A stretch of DNA of 64,000 nt from Skermanella pratensis (GTDB lineage Bacteria; Pseudomonadota; Alphaproteobacteria; Azospirillales; Azospirillaceae), in the NCBI RefSeq assembly GCF_008843145.1, contig NZ_CP030265.1, forward strand, positions 4,457,001 through 4,521,000, given 5' to 3'. The notes beneath the pieces are model-generated. The model did no database searches. It had not been told where the DNA came from and was given only the letters and a program-made list of their open reading frames with translations. The number at the start of each line of letters is the position of its first letter. Position 1 is the stretch's first letter. The position numbers were made by a program, and so were the translations under genes. Of the stretch, positions 1-9,620 are shown piece by piece.

Positions 1-178
1 CGGTGGTGATCGTGGTCGGAATGTTGAAGATCTTCGCGGCCTTGGCCAGGGCCACGGTGTTGCTCTTCAGGACCTGTCGGTCGATCGACTGCACCCCGAA
101 CGCCATCTGCGGCTGGTGGTCGATGAAGATCAGCTGGCAATTGTGGGGCGTGAGCAGGTGAAGCTTCGTGTCGGTCAT
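1..178 (-). CDS. Isochorismatase-family hydrolase (partial, N-terminus only)
   Basis: The reverse strand opens with ATG at 178 and runs off the window at base 1, giving about 59 residues. The segment IFIDHQPQMAFGV is the first strand of the isochorismatase-like fold and carries the Asp that belongs to its catalytic triad; the YcaC-type subgroup starts in the same way. The Lys and Cys of the triad would lie outside the window. It is the last gene of the two-component group transcribed leftwards, 52 bases after the single-domain receiver, so co-transcription is possible. The substrate cannot be told from this fragment. Confidence 0.72.
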   Translation of the reverse strand, partial: MTDTKLHLLTPHNCQLIFIDHQPQMAFGVQSIDRQVLKSNTVALAKAAKIFNIPTTITT

Positions 179-230
179 CTCTATGTCTCCCATGCAGGAT
201 CTGTTTTCTGAAGATCGCCCGCGGTCCGGA

Positions 231-617
231 TCAGCCCGGCTCCCCTGCGCCCCGGGCATAGCCCGAGCGGATGCAGTCGAGCAGTTCGTCCGGTTCGAAC
301 GGTTTGGCCAGATAGCTTCCGACCCCCGCCCTCAACGCGCGGGCGCGGGTCGCCTCCTCGGGAAAGGCGGTGACCAGGACGGTCGGCACCGGAGTGCCCG
401 ACGCGACCAGTTGGCGGTACAGGTCCAGCCCGCCCATGCCGGGCATCCGCACATCCGCGATCAGGCAGGCGGTCCGCGCCGCTTCCCCGGAATTCAGGAA
501 CTCGGCGGCGCTCCGGAACCCCGATGCCGTGAACCCCATCGCCCTGACGAGGCTGACCGCGGCCTCCCGAGCCGAGTCGTCGTCGTCGACGACCGCAATC
601 AGCAGGTTTGCGGACAT
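231..617 (-). CDS. Single-domain response regulator (CheY-like receiver)
   Basis: A 128-residue receiver domain with no output domain. It has the acidic pocket VVDDDD near residues 9-14, the phospho-acceptor Asp at about 55 in IADVRMPG, a Thr in the LVTAF strand and the conserved Lys in YLAKPF. I chose ATG at 617 because it sits a few bases after GGGAAAGGGACGGA and because the receiver fold begins right there; an upstream in-frame ATG at 812 would add about 65 unrelated residues. It follows the FixJ-type regulator on the same strand after about 100 bases. It probably competes for or relays phosphate from the neighbouring kinase; that role is inferred from position. Confidence 0.85.
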   Translation of the reverse strand: MSANLLIAVVDDDDSAREAAVSLVRAMGFTASGFRSAAEFLNSGEAARTACLIADVRMPGMGGLDLYRQLVASGTPVPTVLVTAFPEEATRARALRAGVGSYLAKPFEPDELLDCIRSGYARGAGEPG

Positions 618-720
618 TCCGTCCCTTTCCCGGTCCTTCCCCGACGAAGGCGTTCCCGCGTCGAGGCGAATCATGGGGACAATCGGCGGATTTGAGCAAT
701 TATACTCTGGTATCGGCGGA

Positions 721-1347
721 CTAGGGCTTTGCGGTAACGGCGCCCAGCTTGTCCGCGAAGCGCACCAGGTCCGGCAGGGACCTCGCCTGCATCTTGCGCA
801 TGACCTGGGCACGATGGACCTTCACCGTGACCTCGCTGAGCTGAAGCTCGCCGGCGATCTGCTTGTTCATCAGGCCGGCGGCGACCAGCGCCATGATTTC
901 CTGCTCCCGCGGCGTCAGCGTCGCGAAGCGTTCCCGTAACTCCGCGAGCATGGCCAGCTCCTCCCGGCGCCCCCGGTCCAGCTCGATGCCCCTGTGGACC
1001 GCGTCGAGCAGATCCTGGTCCCGGAAGGGTTTGGTGAGGAACTCGAGCGCGCCCGCCTTCATCGCCGCCACCGACATCGGGATATCGCCGTGCCCGGTTA
1101 TGAAGACGATCGGAATGCTGATTCCCGATCCGGCCAGCTCGCGCTGCAACTCCAGCCCGCTGGAGCCCGGCAGCCTGACGTCGAGGATCAGGCAGCCGGG
1201 GACGTCGAGCCGCTCGCCGAGCATGAACGCCTGCGTCGTGTCGAACGCCTGCACCGAATGACCGACCGAACGCAGCAGGCTCCGGATCGACTCCCGGACG
1301 GAGGGATCGTCATCGACGACGAAGACGACGGACTGCGGCAGGCTCAT
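721..1347 (-). CDS. FixJ/NodW-type response regulator (receiver plus LuxR helix-turn-helix)
   Basis: A 208-residue two-domain regulator. The receiver has VVDDDPSVRE at residues 10-19, the phospho-acceptor Asp56 in LILDVRLP, and Lys in FLTKPF. A linker leads to a LuxR/FixJ-type DNA-binding domain containing LTPREQEIMALVAAG and a recognition helix in SEVTVKVHR. The ATG at 1347 overlaps the stop of the kinase gene in an ATGA arrangement, so the two are translationally coupled and form a kinase-regulator pair. It should bind DNA and activate transcription once phosphorylated; the target genes are not visible. The family and the pairing are clear, the signal is not. Confidence 0.9.
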   Translation of the reverse strand: MSLPQSVVFVVDDDPSVRESIRSLLRSVGHSVQAFDTTQAFMLGERLDVPGCLILDVRLPGSSGLELQRELAGSGISIPIVFITGHGDIPMSVAAMKAGALEFLTKPFRDQDLLDAVHRGIELDRGRREELAMLAELRERFATLTPREQEIMALVAAGLMNKQIAGELQLSEVTVKVHRAQVMRKMQARSLPDLVRFADKLGAVTAKP

Positions 1348-2963
1348 CGGCCCGGTCCCCCGACCGGCCGGAGGTGATCGTCGCTGCTCGGGAGCGTGAA
1401 CCGGAAGACCGCGCCCTGCGGGACATTGTCGGTCGCCCAGAGCCTCCCGCCCCCAGCCTCGATGATCAATCTGCAGAACATCAGCCCCATGCCCATTCCG
1501 TCGGGTTTCGTCGTGAAGAACGGCTCGAAGATCCTGGCCCGGTGCTCCGGATCGATGCCGGGTCCGGAATCCTCCACGGATACCGCGATTTCCCCCGGGT
1601 CGTGCATCCGGGAGGTGATCCGCAGCACACGCGGCCGGCCTGTCACGGAGCACATGGCGTCGATCGCGTTCGCGACCAGGTTGGACAATACCTGCTGAAG
1701 CTGGATCGGGTTGCCGGTCACGGTCGGCAGTCCAGGTTCCAGGTCCGTTTCGACGGATATGCGGCCGAGCCGGGCATCGTCCTGCCCGCGCCGCAGAACA
1801 TCGTCGATCAGATGGTTGACGTCCAGCGGCACGCGATCGCGGGCATCCTTCTTGAACATCGTCCGGATGCTTTCGATCACGGTGCCGGCGCGATGGCCGT
1901 CGCTCACGATGCGATTCAGCGCCGCCCGGGCCTCCGCAATGTCCGGGTCCTTCTTTTCGAGCCAGCGGAGCCCGGCACCCGCATTCGTGACCATGCTCGC
2001 CAGGGGCTGGTTGATCTCGTGGGCGATCAGGGCCGACAAGGCCTCCATCGCGGTAAGCCGCGTCGCGCGCGCGCGGCGCTCAGCGGAAACCGAGCGGGCG
2101 ACCCTTGCATAGAGGGTCGTCGACTCCGAAAGCAGGACGAGCAGGACCATGCTGGCGGAAGCCAGCCCGTAGGACCGCCCTCCCCACCACCCCACGCTCA
2201 GGCGGATTCCGGCGCTGATGTAGGAGAGCAGGATGATCTCGATAAGCAGCGTGCAGATCACGACCATCAGCCAGAGGTCTAGCACCGATCGCCGGCGGAC
2301 GAACAGGACGGCGAGCGCCGCCAGGTAGAGAACCACCGCCGTGCCCGGAACATACTGCCATGCATCGGTGACGTTCCTCGCATTCCGCATGAAGGTCGGC
2401 AACGAATCGTCGTTGGCCAGGATCACCCAGGTCAGGCCGCAGGCCGCGGCGACCGCGCCGGCGACGCTTCCGGCGATCGCGCCCCGTACCGAGCCGCGAG
2501 ACCCGCGAACCGGCGCCCCGCCATCCTTCAGCAGCGCGTAGGCGAGCACGAAAAGGGGAAATCCCAGGCGGCGCAGGGCGGCGATCGACGCGGTGACCTG
2601 CAGCCCCGCGTCCAGGCCGAACACCTCGAACACGCCTGGAAAAGTAAGCGTCCACGGGATCACCATCAGGCCTGAGAAGAGATAGCCGATCGCCAGGACT
2701 AGGACGGCTCGCGACTGCTGGACCGAGAACAGCGCCAGCAGCAGGGCCGAGGTTATCAGCTCGATCAGCAGTATCGCGGCCCCATAGGCCGGCAGCAGGA
2801 TCTCGGTGCCGGCCAGCGGGATACGCGCGAACGGCGCCGTGACCAGCAGTTCGGCGAGCAGGACCACGAGCACGCAGACGGCAAGCCGCTCCTGGTTCCG
2901 GGTCGGCGGTGATGTCGAAAGCAGGAACGGAGGGTCGCCCTGCACGCGCCTCGGTGATCTCAC
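1344..2963 (-). CDS. Membrane sensor histidine kinase with MASE4-like N-terminal domain
   Basis: A 539-residue kinase starting at GTG 2963 behind a GGGGAG ribosome site. Residues about 25-285 form roughly eight hydrophobic segments resembling the MASE4-type integral membrane sensor region, with no PAS or periplasmic domain. The dimerisation/phospho-acceptor helix carries His315 in LIAHEINQPL, a sequence typical of the FixL/NodV-related group. The ATP-binding domain has the N box NLVANAIDAM, the G1 box DSGPGID, FEPFFTTK and GMGMGL. It ends in a four-base overlap with the FixJ-type regulator gene, which is its expected partner. The stimulus is unknown. Confidence 0.88.
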   Translation of the reverse strand: MRSPRRVQGDPPFLLSTSPPTRNQERLAVCVLVVLLAELLVTAPFARIPLAGTEILLPAYGAAILLIELITSALLLALFSVQQSRAVLVLAIGYLFSGLMVIPWTLTFPGVFEVFGLDAGLQVTASIAALRRLGFPLFVLAYALLKDGGAPVRGSRGSVRGAIAGSVAGAVAAACGLTWVILANDDSLPTFMRNARNVTDAWQYVPGTAVVLYLAALAVLFVRRRSVLDLWLMVVICTLLIEIILLSYISAGIRLSVGWWGGRSYGLASASMVLLVLLSESTTLYARVARSVSAERRARATRLTAMEALSALIAHEINQPLASMVTNAGAGLRWLEKKDPDIAEARAALNRIVSDGHRAGTVIESIRTMFKKDARDRVPLDVNHLIDDVLRRGQDDARLGRISVETDLEPGLPTVTGNPIQLQQVLSNLVANAIDAMCSVTGRPRVLRITSRMHDPGEIAVSVEDSGPGIDPEHRARIFEPFFTTKPDGMGMGLMFCRLIIEAGGGRLWATDNVPQGAVFRFTLPSSDDHLRPVGGPGR

Positions 2964-3117
2964 GCGCTTCTCCCCAATCTGCCCTCCCGCGGACCGCTGG
3001 CCGCCCTCCGGCCCGCAGGCGGAGGTTTGCAGCGAAAATCAGCCGAACGCAACAGAACGCCCCTTGCGGACCGGTGCCGCGGAGGGGGCAAGCTGGCGCT
3101 GCTGGGCGGCGAGGTTT

Positions 3118-3338
3118 TCCGCACCCATGCCTTCGAATTCGCCTGTTCCCGGAACAACTACGACACCCACGACCAGCTTCGAGGTTACTTCGCCGACTTC
3201 TTCACCGCCTACAACTTCGCCCGCCGGCTCAGGGACCTGAAGGGCCTCACCCCCTATGAGTGCATCTGATAGGCATGGACAAGGGAGCCGCAACGGTTCG
3301 ACCCCGATCCGCTACGTCAAATGCCGAGACTGAACATC
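3118..3338 (+). pseudogene. IS481-family transposase, 3' remnant
   Basis: This is the end of an IS481-type transposase. Residues such as FFTAYNFARRLRDLKGLTPY match the family's C-terminal signature, and the same reading frame continues as WTREPQRFDPDPLRQMPRLN, the usual last residues of the family. The frame is interrupted by two consecutive stop codons, TGA and TAG, at 3267-3272, exactly where functional members have Cys-Lys. The catalytic DDE core is absent and the 5' part cannot be recognised upstream of about 3118. It lies between the two-component group and the polysaccharide locus and marks an old insertion boundary. Confidence 0.7.
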
Positions 3339-3519
3339 TGGCAGAGGCGAACTGGACCCAAGACGGTCCTGCATACGATTCTCTATCCTGAACACAGATT
3401 TGGTATTGCTTCTTTCGCGCATCTAGGAACGAGGTCAGCGGCGGATCAACTTCGCCCAGTCGCATCCGTTCGGATGGCTCGCGCTTTCGAGACCGGTCTC
3501 CTCGTTCCTGGGCGAAAAC

Positions 3520-4923
3520 ATGAAACCGGCCAATCTCAAGATCCACATCCTGATGACGTTCATTGCATGCCATATGCTGTTCGGCTACGGTTTCATGCAG
3601 GTGAGGCTGCCACCAGGTAACGGCATACCCCTCGCCGAGCTTTTGCTGGCGGTACTTATCTTGACGGTGAACCACTTCACCGTGCTATCGCGTCTGGGCA
3701 GGCTGGCACTCCTGGCGCCGCTCGGGATCTGGTGGGGGTACGGGCTAACCCGTGCGGTAATGGGCTTCCTGGAGCATGGGATCTGGGCATTCCGGGACGC
3801 GTCGCAGGTCATCGAATCCATGTTCCTCATCCTGGCCTTCGCCTTGACGGCCAACCAGGAACGCATGGAACTGGTCCTGAAATGGATCGCTGTCACCCTT
3901 ATGGTCGCCACGGCCTACCGCTTGATGACGCCGCTCGCCGATACGCTGGCGGAGATGGGGCCGCAACTGACCGGCGGATCGGGACAGACCGTCTCGCTGC
4001 TGTTCTCCTTCACGCGGGAGCAGGGCGGGATGATCCTAATATGGGGGGCGGTCTTCCTGCTGCTGTTCCGGAACCATTTCCGGGCGCCCGCGGCAGTGAT
4101 CGACATCCTGTCGGGAGGCATCCTGATCTTCGCGATCGTTGTGCTGCACACCAGGACGGTCTATCTGCAGATCCTTGGCGTCCTGGTACTGCTGTTCCTG
4201 ACCCAGCGGAAAAGCCTCTACGGCGCCGCCCGTTGGTGGCCGATACTCGCGATCGCGGGGGCTGTCCCGCTGCTTCTGGGCTTCCAACTGGAAACTCGTT
4301 TCGGCGAGCGGCTCAGCCTGGACTTTTTCGTCAACCACTTCATGAGCATGTTCGGGTCCGCGAAGGATGTGGCGGTGGAGGCTGCGGCCGAAGGGGTATC
4401 CATGCGGCTTGGCTGGTGGGCGCACATTCTCGAAAGGCTGGTCAGCAGCCCCGGGACCCTGCTCTTCGGCCTTGGATACGGCATGCCGCTGGTGGAGTTC
4501 GGATATGCGCCTGTTGGCGCGGAAATGTCCGTCGACGTCCGCGAACCCCACAATTCCTACATGTCGGTCGTGGCGAGGCTCGGCCTCGTCGGTTTCGTTG
4601 CATGGATCTGGATGCATACGCAGATGATCCGCGTCTGGTGGCTCTCGATGCAGGCGACAAAGGCCATGGGCTGGCATGTATGGCGCCAGCGCCTGATCCT
4701 GTGCATGGCATTCTTCCTTATGGTGTGGATCCTCGCCCTGGGTGAGGATGGGCTCGAAAAGCCCTTTATCATCATCCCCTACTATTTCCTATGGGGGATC
4801 GTGCTGCGGTTCGCCTATTCCCTGGAGATTGCCGGCCTTCTCAGCGCCACTCCAGCCGTGAGCCGCATCGGGAATGCCGCCGGTTCCGTGCTGCCGCTGC
4901 ATGGTGCGGTGCGCCAGAGGTAA
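3520..4923 (+). CDS. O-antigen ligase / Wzy-type polysaccharide polymerase family membrane protein
   Basis: A 467-residue protein with about ten to twelve membrane segments. A large loop near residues 270-360 contains EPHNSYMSVVARLGLVG, the HN-S/Y signature of the Wzy_C (O-antigen ligase/polymerase) domain. Such proteins join or polymerise undecaprenyl-linked repeat units at the periplasmic face of the inner membrane. It is the first gene of the plus-strand polysaccharide locus, followed by an AT-rich gap. Its position beside a WbaP/ExoY-type transferase, flippase and Wzc homologue favours polymerase over ligase, but sequence alone does not separate these roles. Start taken at ATG 3520, just before the first membrane helix. 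Confidence 0.82.
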   Translation: MKPANLKIHILMTFIACHMLFGYGFMQVRLPPGNGIPLAELLLAVLILTVNHFTVLSRLGRLALLAPLGIWWGYGLTRAVMGFLEHGIWAFRDASQVIESMFLILAFALTANQERMELVLKWIAVTLMVATAYRLMTPLADTLAEMGPQLTGGSGQTVSLLFSFTREQGGMILIWGAVFLLLFRNHFRAPAAVIDILSGGILIFAIVVLHTRTVYLQILGVLVLLFLTQRKSLYGAARWWPILAIAGAVPLLLGFQLETRFGERLSLDFFVNHFMSMFGSAKDVAVEAAAEGVSMRLGWWAHILERLVSSPGTLLFGLGYGMPLVEFGYAPVGAEMSVDVREPHNSYMSVVARLGLVGFVAWIWMHTQMIRVWWLSMQATKAMGWHVWRQRLILCMAFFLMVWILALGEDGLEKPFIIIPYYFLWGIVLRFAYSLEIAGLLSATPAVSRIGNAAGSVLPLHGAVRQR

Positions 4924-5733
4924 GGTGTTTGGCTACTCCATTGGACATCCGGCGATCCAGGGTTCCCGGCCCCTCCCACTGCGCCGGAACATTGATAACA
5001 TCATTAGCAGAAAATTAGGTGCTTCAGACTGAAATTCTCAGGCTGCAGGAGTAACTTCCAGAACACTCATAGCGCTGACAAGTTATTATGTCATTTACAT
5101 TATAGAATTAAACATTGTTTATATAATTTTTACTTAGTTTTTATTCAAAATACCAAGTTTGGTAGTCTGGGTCGGTATTAAAATGTGTTAACTGGCAAAA
5201 CACTGAGTTCAAAATACTTGATTGATCTCGATGTTTACTATGACAAAATCCTGAATATACTCTATGACTGGCTCTCCCGTTTATAGGCGTTCATATCATC
5301 AGTATAAAGCAGCCCTTCGCTCCTCATGCTATTGGGTCATGGATACCACTTGCATGCAGCCGGCCTCGGCGGCGGCCCAGGCGAATACAATACTCCGGTA
5401 TGATATACCATCGAGCGTGACGGAAATCTTTTTCCAATGGCATAATAGTTTTGGATTGTGAAAACGATCTTTTCTTTTCCGGAGGTCCAGACCGTGTAAA
5501 TCTCCCCGCCAAGTGCTGTGCAAAACTCAAAAGAAGGTAGATGAGTGTTGATAAAATTCTAGCACCTTGTATGGAGCCAGCGCCTGGATTGCTTATCTTG
5601 ACAATAAATCAACCAAAAAGGACGCTCTTCGACAGTCATTTCTCATTTATCGTATTTGCCTTCGTACGTCGCACCACTATACCGCGCGGCCGGCAAAATC
5701 GGTCGATTTCCGCAGTGAGATATGGAGTAGTAA
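4924..5733. other. AT-rich intergenic region upstream of the aminotransferase gene
   Basis: About 810 bases with no convincing gene. Composition drops sharply to AT-rich between about 5020 and 5260 and again around 5440-5640, in contrast to the GC-rich genes on both sides. Short open frames here (for example near 5264-5461) have no recognisable product and no good ribosome site. The region most likely holds promoter and regulatory sequence for the genes starting at 5734; no individual box can be assigned with confidence. Confidence 0.45.
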
Positions 5734-7005
5734 ATGGACACAACGGACATCCAAGAAAGCGTCCCAGTCAATGATGTCCCTGCTGCGGTACTTTCAGTTG
5801 ATAGTAAATTGCCCGGGAATGTCGAAACGGCTCCCATGCTGCCCGCCATTCCCAATCACCGTGTTTGTCTGACGGGAGGCGAGACGGCGAGCTTGTCCAG
5901 CGTCGCCGCAGGCGCTATCGAAACCGATGGACCCGCAGCCGCCCGGTGCCTCACCGCGTTGCGGAACTCCCTCGGCATCCGCCAAGCCATCTTGACCCCA
6001 TCCTGCACGGCCGCGCTGGAGGTGGCAATGCGCATTAGTGGGATCGGGCTGGGCGACGAGGTGATAATGCCGTCCTACACCTTCTGCTCGACGGCCAATG
6101 CCGTCATCCTTGCAGGGGGCATTCCGGTATTTGTAGATATCCGGTCCGACACGCTGACCATCGACGAGGACCTGATCGAGCAGGCCATCACGTCGCGCAC
6201 TAAGGCGATCTGCGCAGTCCACTATGCGGGCGTCTCGTCGGACATGGATCGCATCACCGCCCTCGCGCAGCGGCACGGCATCACCATGATCGAGGATGCG
6301 GCGCAGGCCGTAGGGTCCTTCTACCGGAGCCGGGCACTGGGCAGCATCGGTGATCTGGGAGCGTTCAGCTTCCACCACACCAAGAACATCACCTCGGGCG
6401 AGGGCGGCGCCCTCTTGGTCAACAATCCGGATTTCGAGGACCGCGCCCAGCTCTATAAGGATAAGGGAACCAACCGGCGCCAGTTCTTCATGGGTCAGGT
6501 GAGAAAATACACCTGGGTCACGCTCGGATCCTCGGCGACGATGAGCGAGGCTGCGGCTGCGGTTCTGGCCCCCCAACTTGAAATGCTCGACAGCATCACG
6601 CAACGGCGTGGTTGCCTCTACCAGAATTATCTTTCGCACCTGGCTCCTCTGGCCGACGAGGGGTGGCTTCGCCTACCTGTAATCCCGGAAGACCAGCGCA
6701 GCAATTTCCATTTCTTCCACGTCATGTTACCAACGTCCGATGTCCGTACCCAGTTGATAGCCTGCCTCAAGCGACAGGGCATCCAGGCGACGACCCATTT
6801 CGTGCCGCTGCATTCCGCCCCCATGGGCGTGCGGCACTGCAGGACGCCCATGCCGCTTCCGGTGACCCAAAGGGCGGCTGATTGCCTTCTCCGACTACCG
6901 CTCTACACGGACATGACCAGTTGCGAGCAGTTGCGCGTGATAGAGGCGGTGACCGACTTCTTCGCAGCCCAGACGCAGTCATGGTCAGCCATGCCGGCCG
7001 AGTGA
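5734..7005 (+). CDS. DegT/DnrJ/EryC1/StrS aminotransferase, WecE/RffA-like
   Basis: A 423-residue PLP-dependent sugar aminotransferase. The PLP lysine is Lys217 in FHHTKNITSGEGGA, very close to the motif of WecE/RffA, which makes dTDP-4-amino-4,6-dideoxygalactose from the 4-keto sugar. PSCTAALEVAMR (about 89-100) and EDAAQAVGS (about 187-195) are the PLP-phosphate and ring-stacking segments. An unusual N-terminal stretch of about 40 residues precedes the catalytic fold, so the true start may be further in. It supplies an amino-deoxy sugar for the polysaccharide made by this locus. The family is secure; the WecE substrate is inferred from motif similarity. Confidence 0.85.
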   Translation: MDTTDIQESVPVNDVPAAVLSVDSKLPGNVETAPMLPAIPNHRVCLTGGETASLSSVAAGAIETDGPAAARCLTALRNSLGIRQAILTPSCTAALEVAMRISGIGLGDEVIMPSYTFCSTANAVILAGGIPVFVDIRSDTLTIDEDLIEQAITSRTKAICAVHYAGVSSDMDRITALAQRHGITMIEDAAQAVGSFYRSRALGSIGDLGAFSFHHTKNITSGEGGALLVNNPDFEDRAQLYKDKGTNRRQFFMGQVRKYTWVTLGSSATMSEAAAAVLAPQLEMLDSITQRRGCLYQNYLSHLAPLADEGWLRLPVIPEDQRSNFHFFHVMLPTSDVRTQLIACLKRQGIQATTHFVPLHSAPMGVRHCRTPMPLPVTQRAADCLLRLPLYTDMTSCEQLRVIEAVTDFFAAQTQSWSAMPAE

Positions 7006-7664
7006 CGGGAAGCCGCGTTGGGTGGTTGACCCCATCGGAAGTTCGGGCTGGGCACCCTCTGGGTACTTAGCCCGTCCCTTGAGGGTGGGGAGGTCACAGT
7101 GGCATAGACTCCACAACGTCACGCCGTCGCCGGCCTGATCAATGATTTTGGAGATTCATATTTCGCGCCGCACGAATACTCTTCGCTCAGGTATCAATGC
7201 ATTGCCCACTGAAAAAAAGTATTCGTAACCATAAGTACACACCCAAAAGTTGGTTGAAAAGCCGAATACCAATCAGAATAGCGAAAGGTATAAGCAATAA
7301 TATAAGCGTATCATATACAATCATTGCATTATCAAGAACTGAAAAATTACCCATCTGTGTATTGTTAACTCTGGTGGCTAGATACTTTCTCTAAAAGTAT
7401 TAGTAATTATTCCTATAAACAAATAACCTATCTCTAATGGGACGTCGACTAAACTTGCTGCACATGCTAAGTCATTTCCAATCGAAATCATTCAACATGC
7501 GATGAAGGGTGCTGCTAAAGTGAGATTCATCGTGAAGCAATGATGAAATCATCCCGTTGAGAGTATTTTCTTATGCCATCGCTAGAGAAACCGGCAAGGT
7601 TGATGGTTCTTGTCGGCCGGCGAGGTCTTTTCAGATATTCTCCCTTGATCAGGAGTGGCTTGGT
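7006..7664. other. Intergenic region, AT-rich in its second half
   Basis: About 660 bases between the aminotransferase and the sugar transferase. The first 140 bases are GC-rich and contain a short imperfect hairpin around 7046-7080 (GGGCTGG...) that might end the upstream transcript. From about 7150 to 7560 the sequence is clearly AT-rich, like the gap at 5.0-5.7 kb, and resembles a promoter region. A TTG-started extension of the next gene from 7557 is possible but lacks a ribosome site. Confidence 0.4.
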
Positions 7665-8351
7665 ATGACTGAAAGCCTATCTGATGATTCGATGAACGAT
7701 CGGTTCGTTTCTATCCGGCACGAAGCGAAATCGAGGTGGTTGGCAGGATGCGTAAGCCGTTTTATTGATATCGTCCTGTCACTGCTGGCAATCACCTTCT
7801 TATTTCCATTGATGATCATGATCGCGATCATGATAAAGATCACATCGGCTGGGCCCTGTATTTATGGACAATACAGACGCGGATTGAATGGATCCTCATT
7901 CAAAATCTACAAGTTTCGCACGATGTGCCATGATGCCGACATCGTCATGGAGCGCCTTCTCGCATGCGATGTAAGGCTGAGGGCGGAATATGAGAAATAC
8001 CATAAACTTAGGCTCGATCCGCGAGTGACCAAGTTCGGGCGCTTCCTGCGCCTGACTAGTCTGGATGAGCTTCCTCAGCTTTTCAACGTGATTGCCGGCT
8101 CCATGAGCATGGTTGGCCCACGCCCCTATCTCCCATGCGAGATCGACCCTCTTGGCGAAAAGGCCAAGCTGATACTTTCGATAAAGCCAGGAATTACTGG
8201 TTTATGGCAGGTGAGATACAGGAATAAATCCACCTTCGATCAAAGAGTTTCTGTAGACTGCGAGCACGTCATCAACAGAAGCGTAATGGGAGATATCCGG
8301 ATTCTATTGATAACTATTCCATCCCTGGTGTTTTTTCGCCATGCGTATTGA
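7665..8351 (+). CDS. Undecaprenyl-phosphate sugar-1-phosphate transferase (ExoY/WbaP/WcaJ family)
   Basis: A 228-residue initiating transferase that moves a sugar-1-phosphate from a UDP-sugar to undecaprenyl phosphate at the inner membrane. A single strong hydrophobic segment (about 33-58) precedes the bacterial sugar transferase domain, which shows KFRTM at 84-88, LTSLDELPQ near 130-138 and VGPRP at 150-154. The short form, without the extra N-terminal membrane domain, is typical of ExoY. ATG 7665 is preferred because AGGAG lies nine bases upstream; TTG 7557 would add 36 residues with no ribosome site. This enzyme starts repeat-unit assembly for the locus. Confidence 0.9.
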   Translation: MTESLSDDSMNDRFVSIRHEAKSRWLAGCVSRFIDIVLSLLAITFLFPLMIMIAIMIKITSAGPCIYGQYRRGLNGSSFKIYKFRTMCHDADIVMERLLACDVRLRAEYEKYHKLRLDPRVTKFGRFLRLTSLDELPQLFNVIAGSMSMVGPRPYLPCEIDPLGEKAKLILSIKPGITGLWQVRYRNKSTFDQRVSVDCEHVINRSVMGDIRILLITIPSLVFFRHAY

Positions 8352-8452
8352 GGATAGATTCAGATTCTGAACGATTACATCACCTTGATCATAACTCCGC
8401 CTGAGGTAGCAACCATATCGACGCGGATCAAACACAAAGCGAGGGAAAGTCG

Positions 8453-9445
8453 ATGCGCAGAAAAAATAAGCGAATAATGGTGACCGGTGGCGCTGGTTTT
8501 TTGGGATCACATCTCTGCGAGCGACTGCTTGAGCAGAATAAGGAAGTACTTTGTATTGATAACTTCTACACGGGTCACAAACAAAATGTAATCCATCTGA
8601 TGGATCATCCCGGATTTGAACTAATCCGGCACGACATTACATTTCCACTTTATGTAGAAATTGATGAGATCTATAATCTCGCCTGCCCGGCTTCGCCGAT
8701 CCAATATCAACGTGATCCGGTTCAGACGACCAAGACGAACGTCCACGGCGCCATCAATATGCTGGGCCTTGCCAAAAGGACCGGTGCCAAGATCCTCCAG
8801 GCGTCCACCAGCGAAGTCTATGGCGATCCCATGATCCATCCCCAGCCCGAAGCCTACTGGGGCAACGTCAATCCGATTGGACTGCGGTCCTGCTACGACG
8901 AAGGAAAACGGTGCGCTGAAACTATTTTCTTCGACTATCACAGGCAGCATGGCGTGCCCGTGAAGGTCATGCGGATCTTCAACACCTATGGCCCCCGCAT
9001 GCATCCGAACGATGGACGCGTCGTTTCGAACTTCATCGTCCAGGCACTTCAGGGAAAGAAGATCACGGTCTTCGGGAATGGCAACCAAACGCGCTCCTTC
9101 TGCTACGTCGATGATCTCATCGGAGGAATGATGCGCCTGATGAACACGAATGACACCATCACGGGTCCTATCAACATCGGCAACCCGGGTGAATTCACGA
9201 TCAGACAGCTCGCCGAGCTTGTTTTGGAAATTACGGGATCGCGCTCGACCGTCGAATACCTACCACTCCCTCAGGACGACCCCATGCAACGCCGGCCGGA
9301 CATCTCGCAGGCCAAGCGACTGCTGGATTGGCAGCCGACGATCCAGCTACGCGAGGGGCTGGAACGGACCGTCGCGTATTTCGACAGGCTCCTGGATGAC
9401 CAGCCGACGAGCGTGCCGATGAAATCGGCCCTGCTGGTGGACTGA
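8453..9445 (+). CDS. UDP-glucuronate decarboxylase (UDP-xylose synthase)
   Basis: A 330-residue extended short-chain dehydrogenase that converts UDP-glucuronate to UDP-xylose using bound NAD. The Rossmann motif GGAGFLG is at 12-18, the family-specific [10 protein letters not shown] segment at about 78-87, STSEVYGD near 118-125 and the catalytic pair Tyr148 and Lys152 in CYDEGKR. Length and motif order match UXS proteins rather than the related epimerases. GAGGGAAAG precedes the ATG by a few bases. It implies that xylose, or a sugar derived from UDP-xylose, is part of the polymer made by the surrounding genes. Confidence 0.9.
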   Translation: MRRKNKRIMVTGGAGFLGSHLCERLLEQNKEVLCIDNFYTGHKQNVIHLMDHPGFELIRHDITFPLYVEIDEIYNLACPASPIQYQRDPVQTTKTNVHGAINMLGLAKRTGAKILQASTSEVYGDPMIHPQPEAYWGNVNPIGLRSCYDEGKRCAETIFFDYHRQHGVPVKVMRIFNTYGPRMHPNDGRVVSNFIVQALQGKKITVFGNGNQTRSFCYVDDLIGGMMRLMNTNDTITGPINIGNPGEFTIRQLAELVLEITGSRSTVEYLPLPQDDPMQRRPDISQAKRLLDWQPTIQLREGLERTVAYFDRLLDDQPTSVPMKSALLVD

Positions 9446-9620
9446 TGTCAGCATCCCGGCAACCGGTACCCCGGCGGGATTACCGGAACGAAACAGGAGC
9501 CGGTCAGATCGTGGAGACCGGCATAAGGCGTCGATCGGCGCCGGCACCTCTCTGCATTCCAACGGCTGAGGGTCCGGCCATAGGGGCATCAATCAATAAG
9601 GAACGAAAAGGGTTGGATCG

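Noticed and set aside
5264-5461. A 65-codon frame in the AT-rich gap at 5 kb
   Set aside because: No ribosome site, no recognisable sequence, and AT-rich DNA gives little reason to expect a gene. Kept as part of the regulatory gap.
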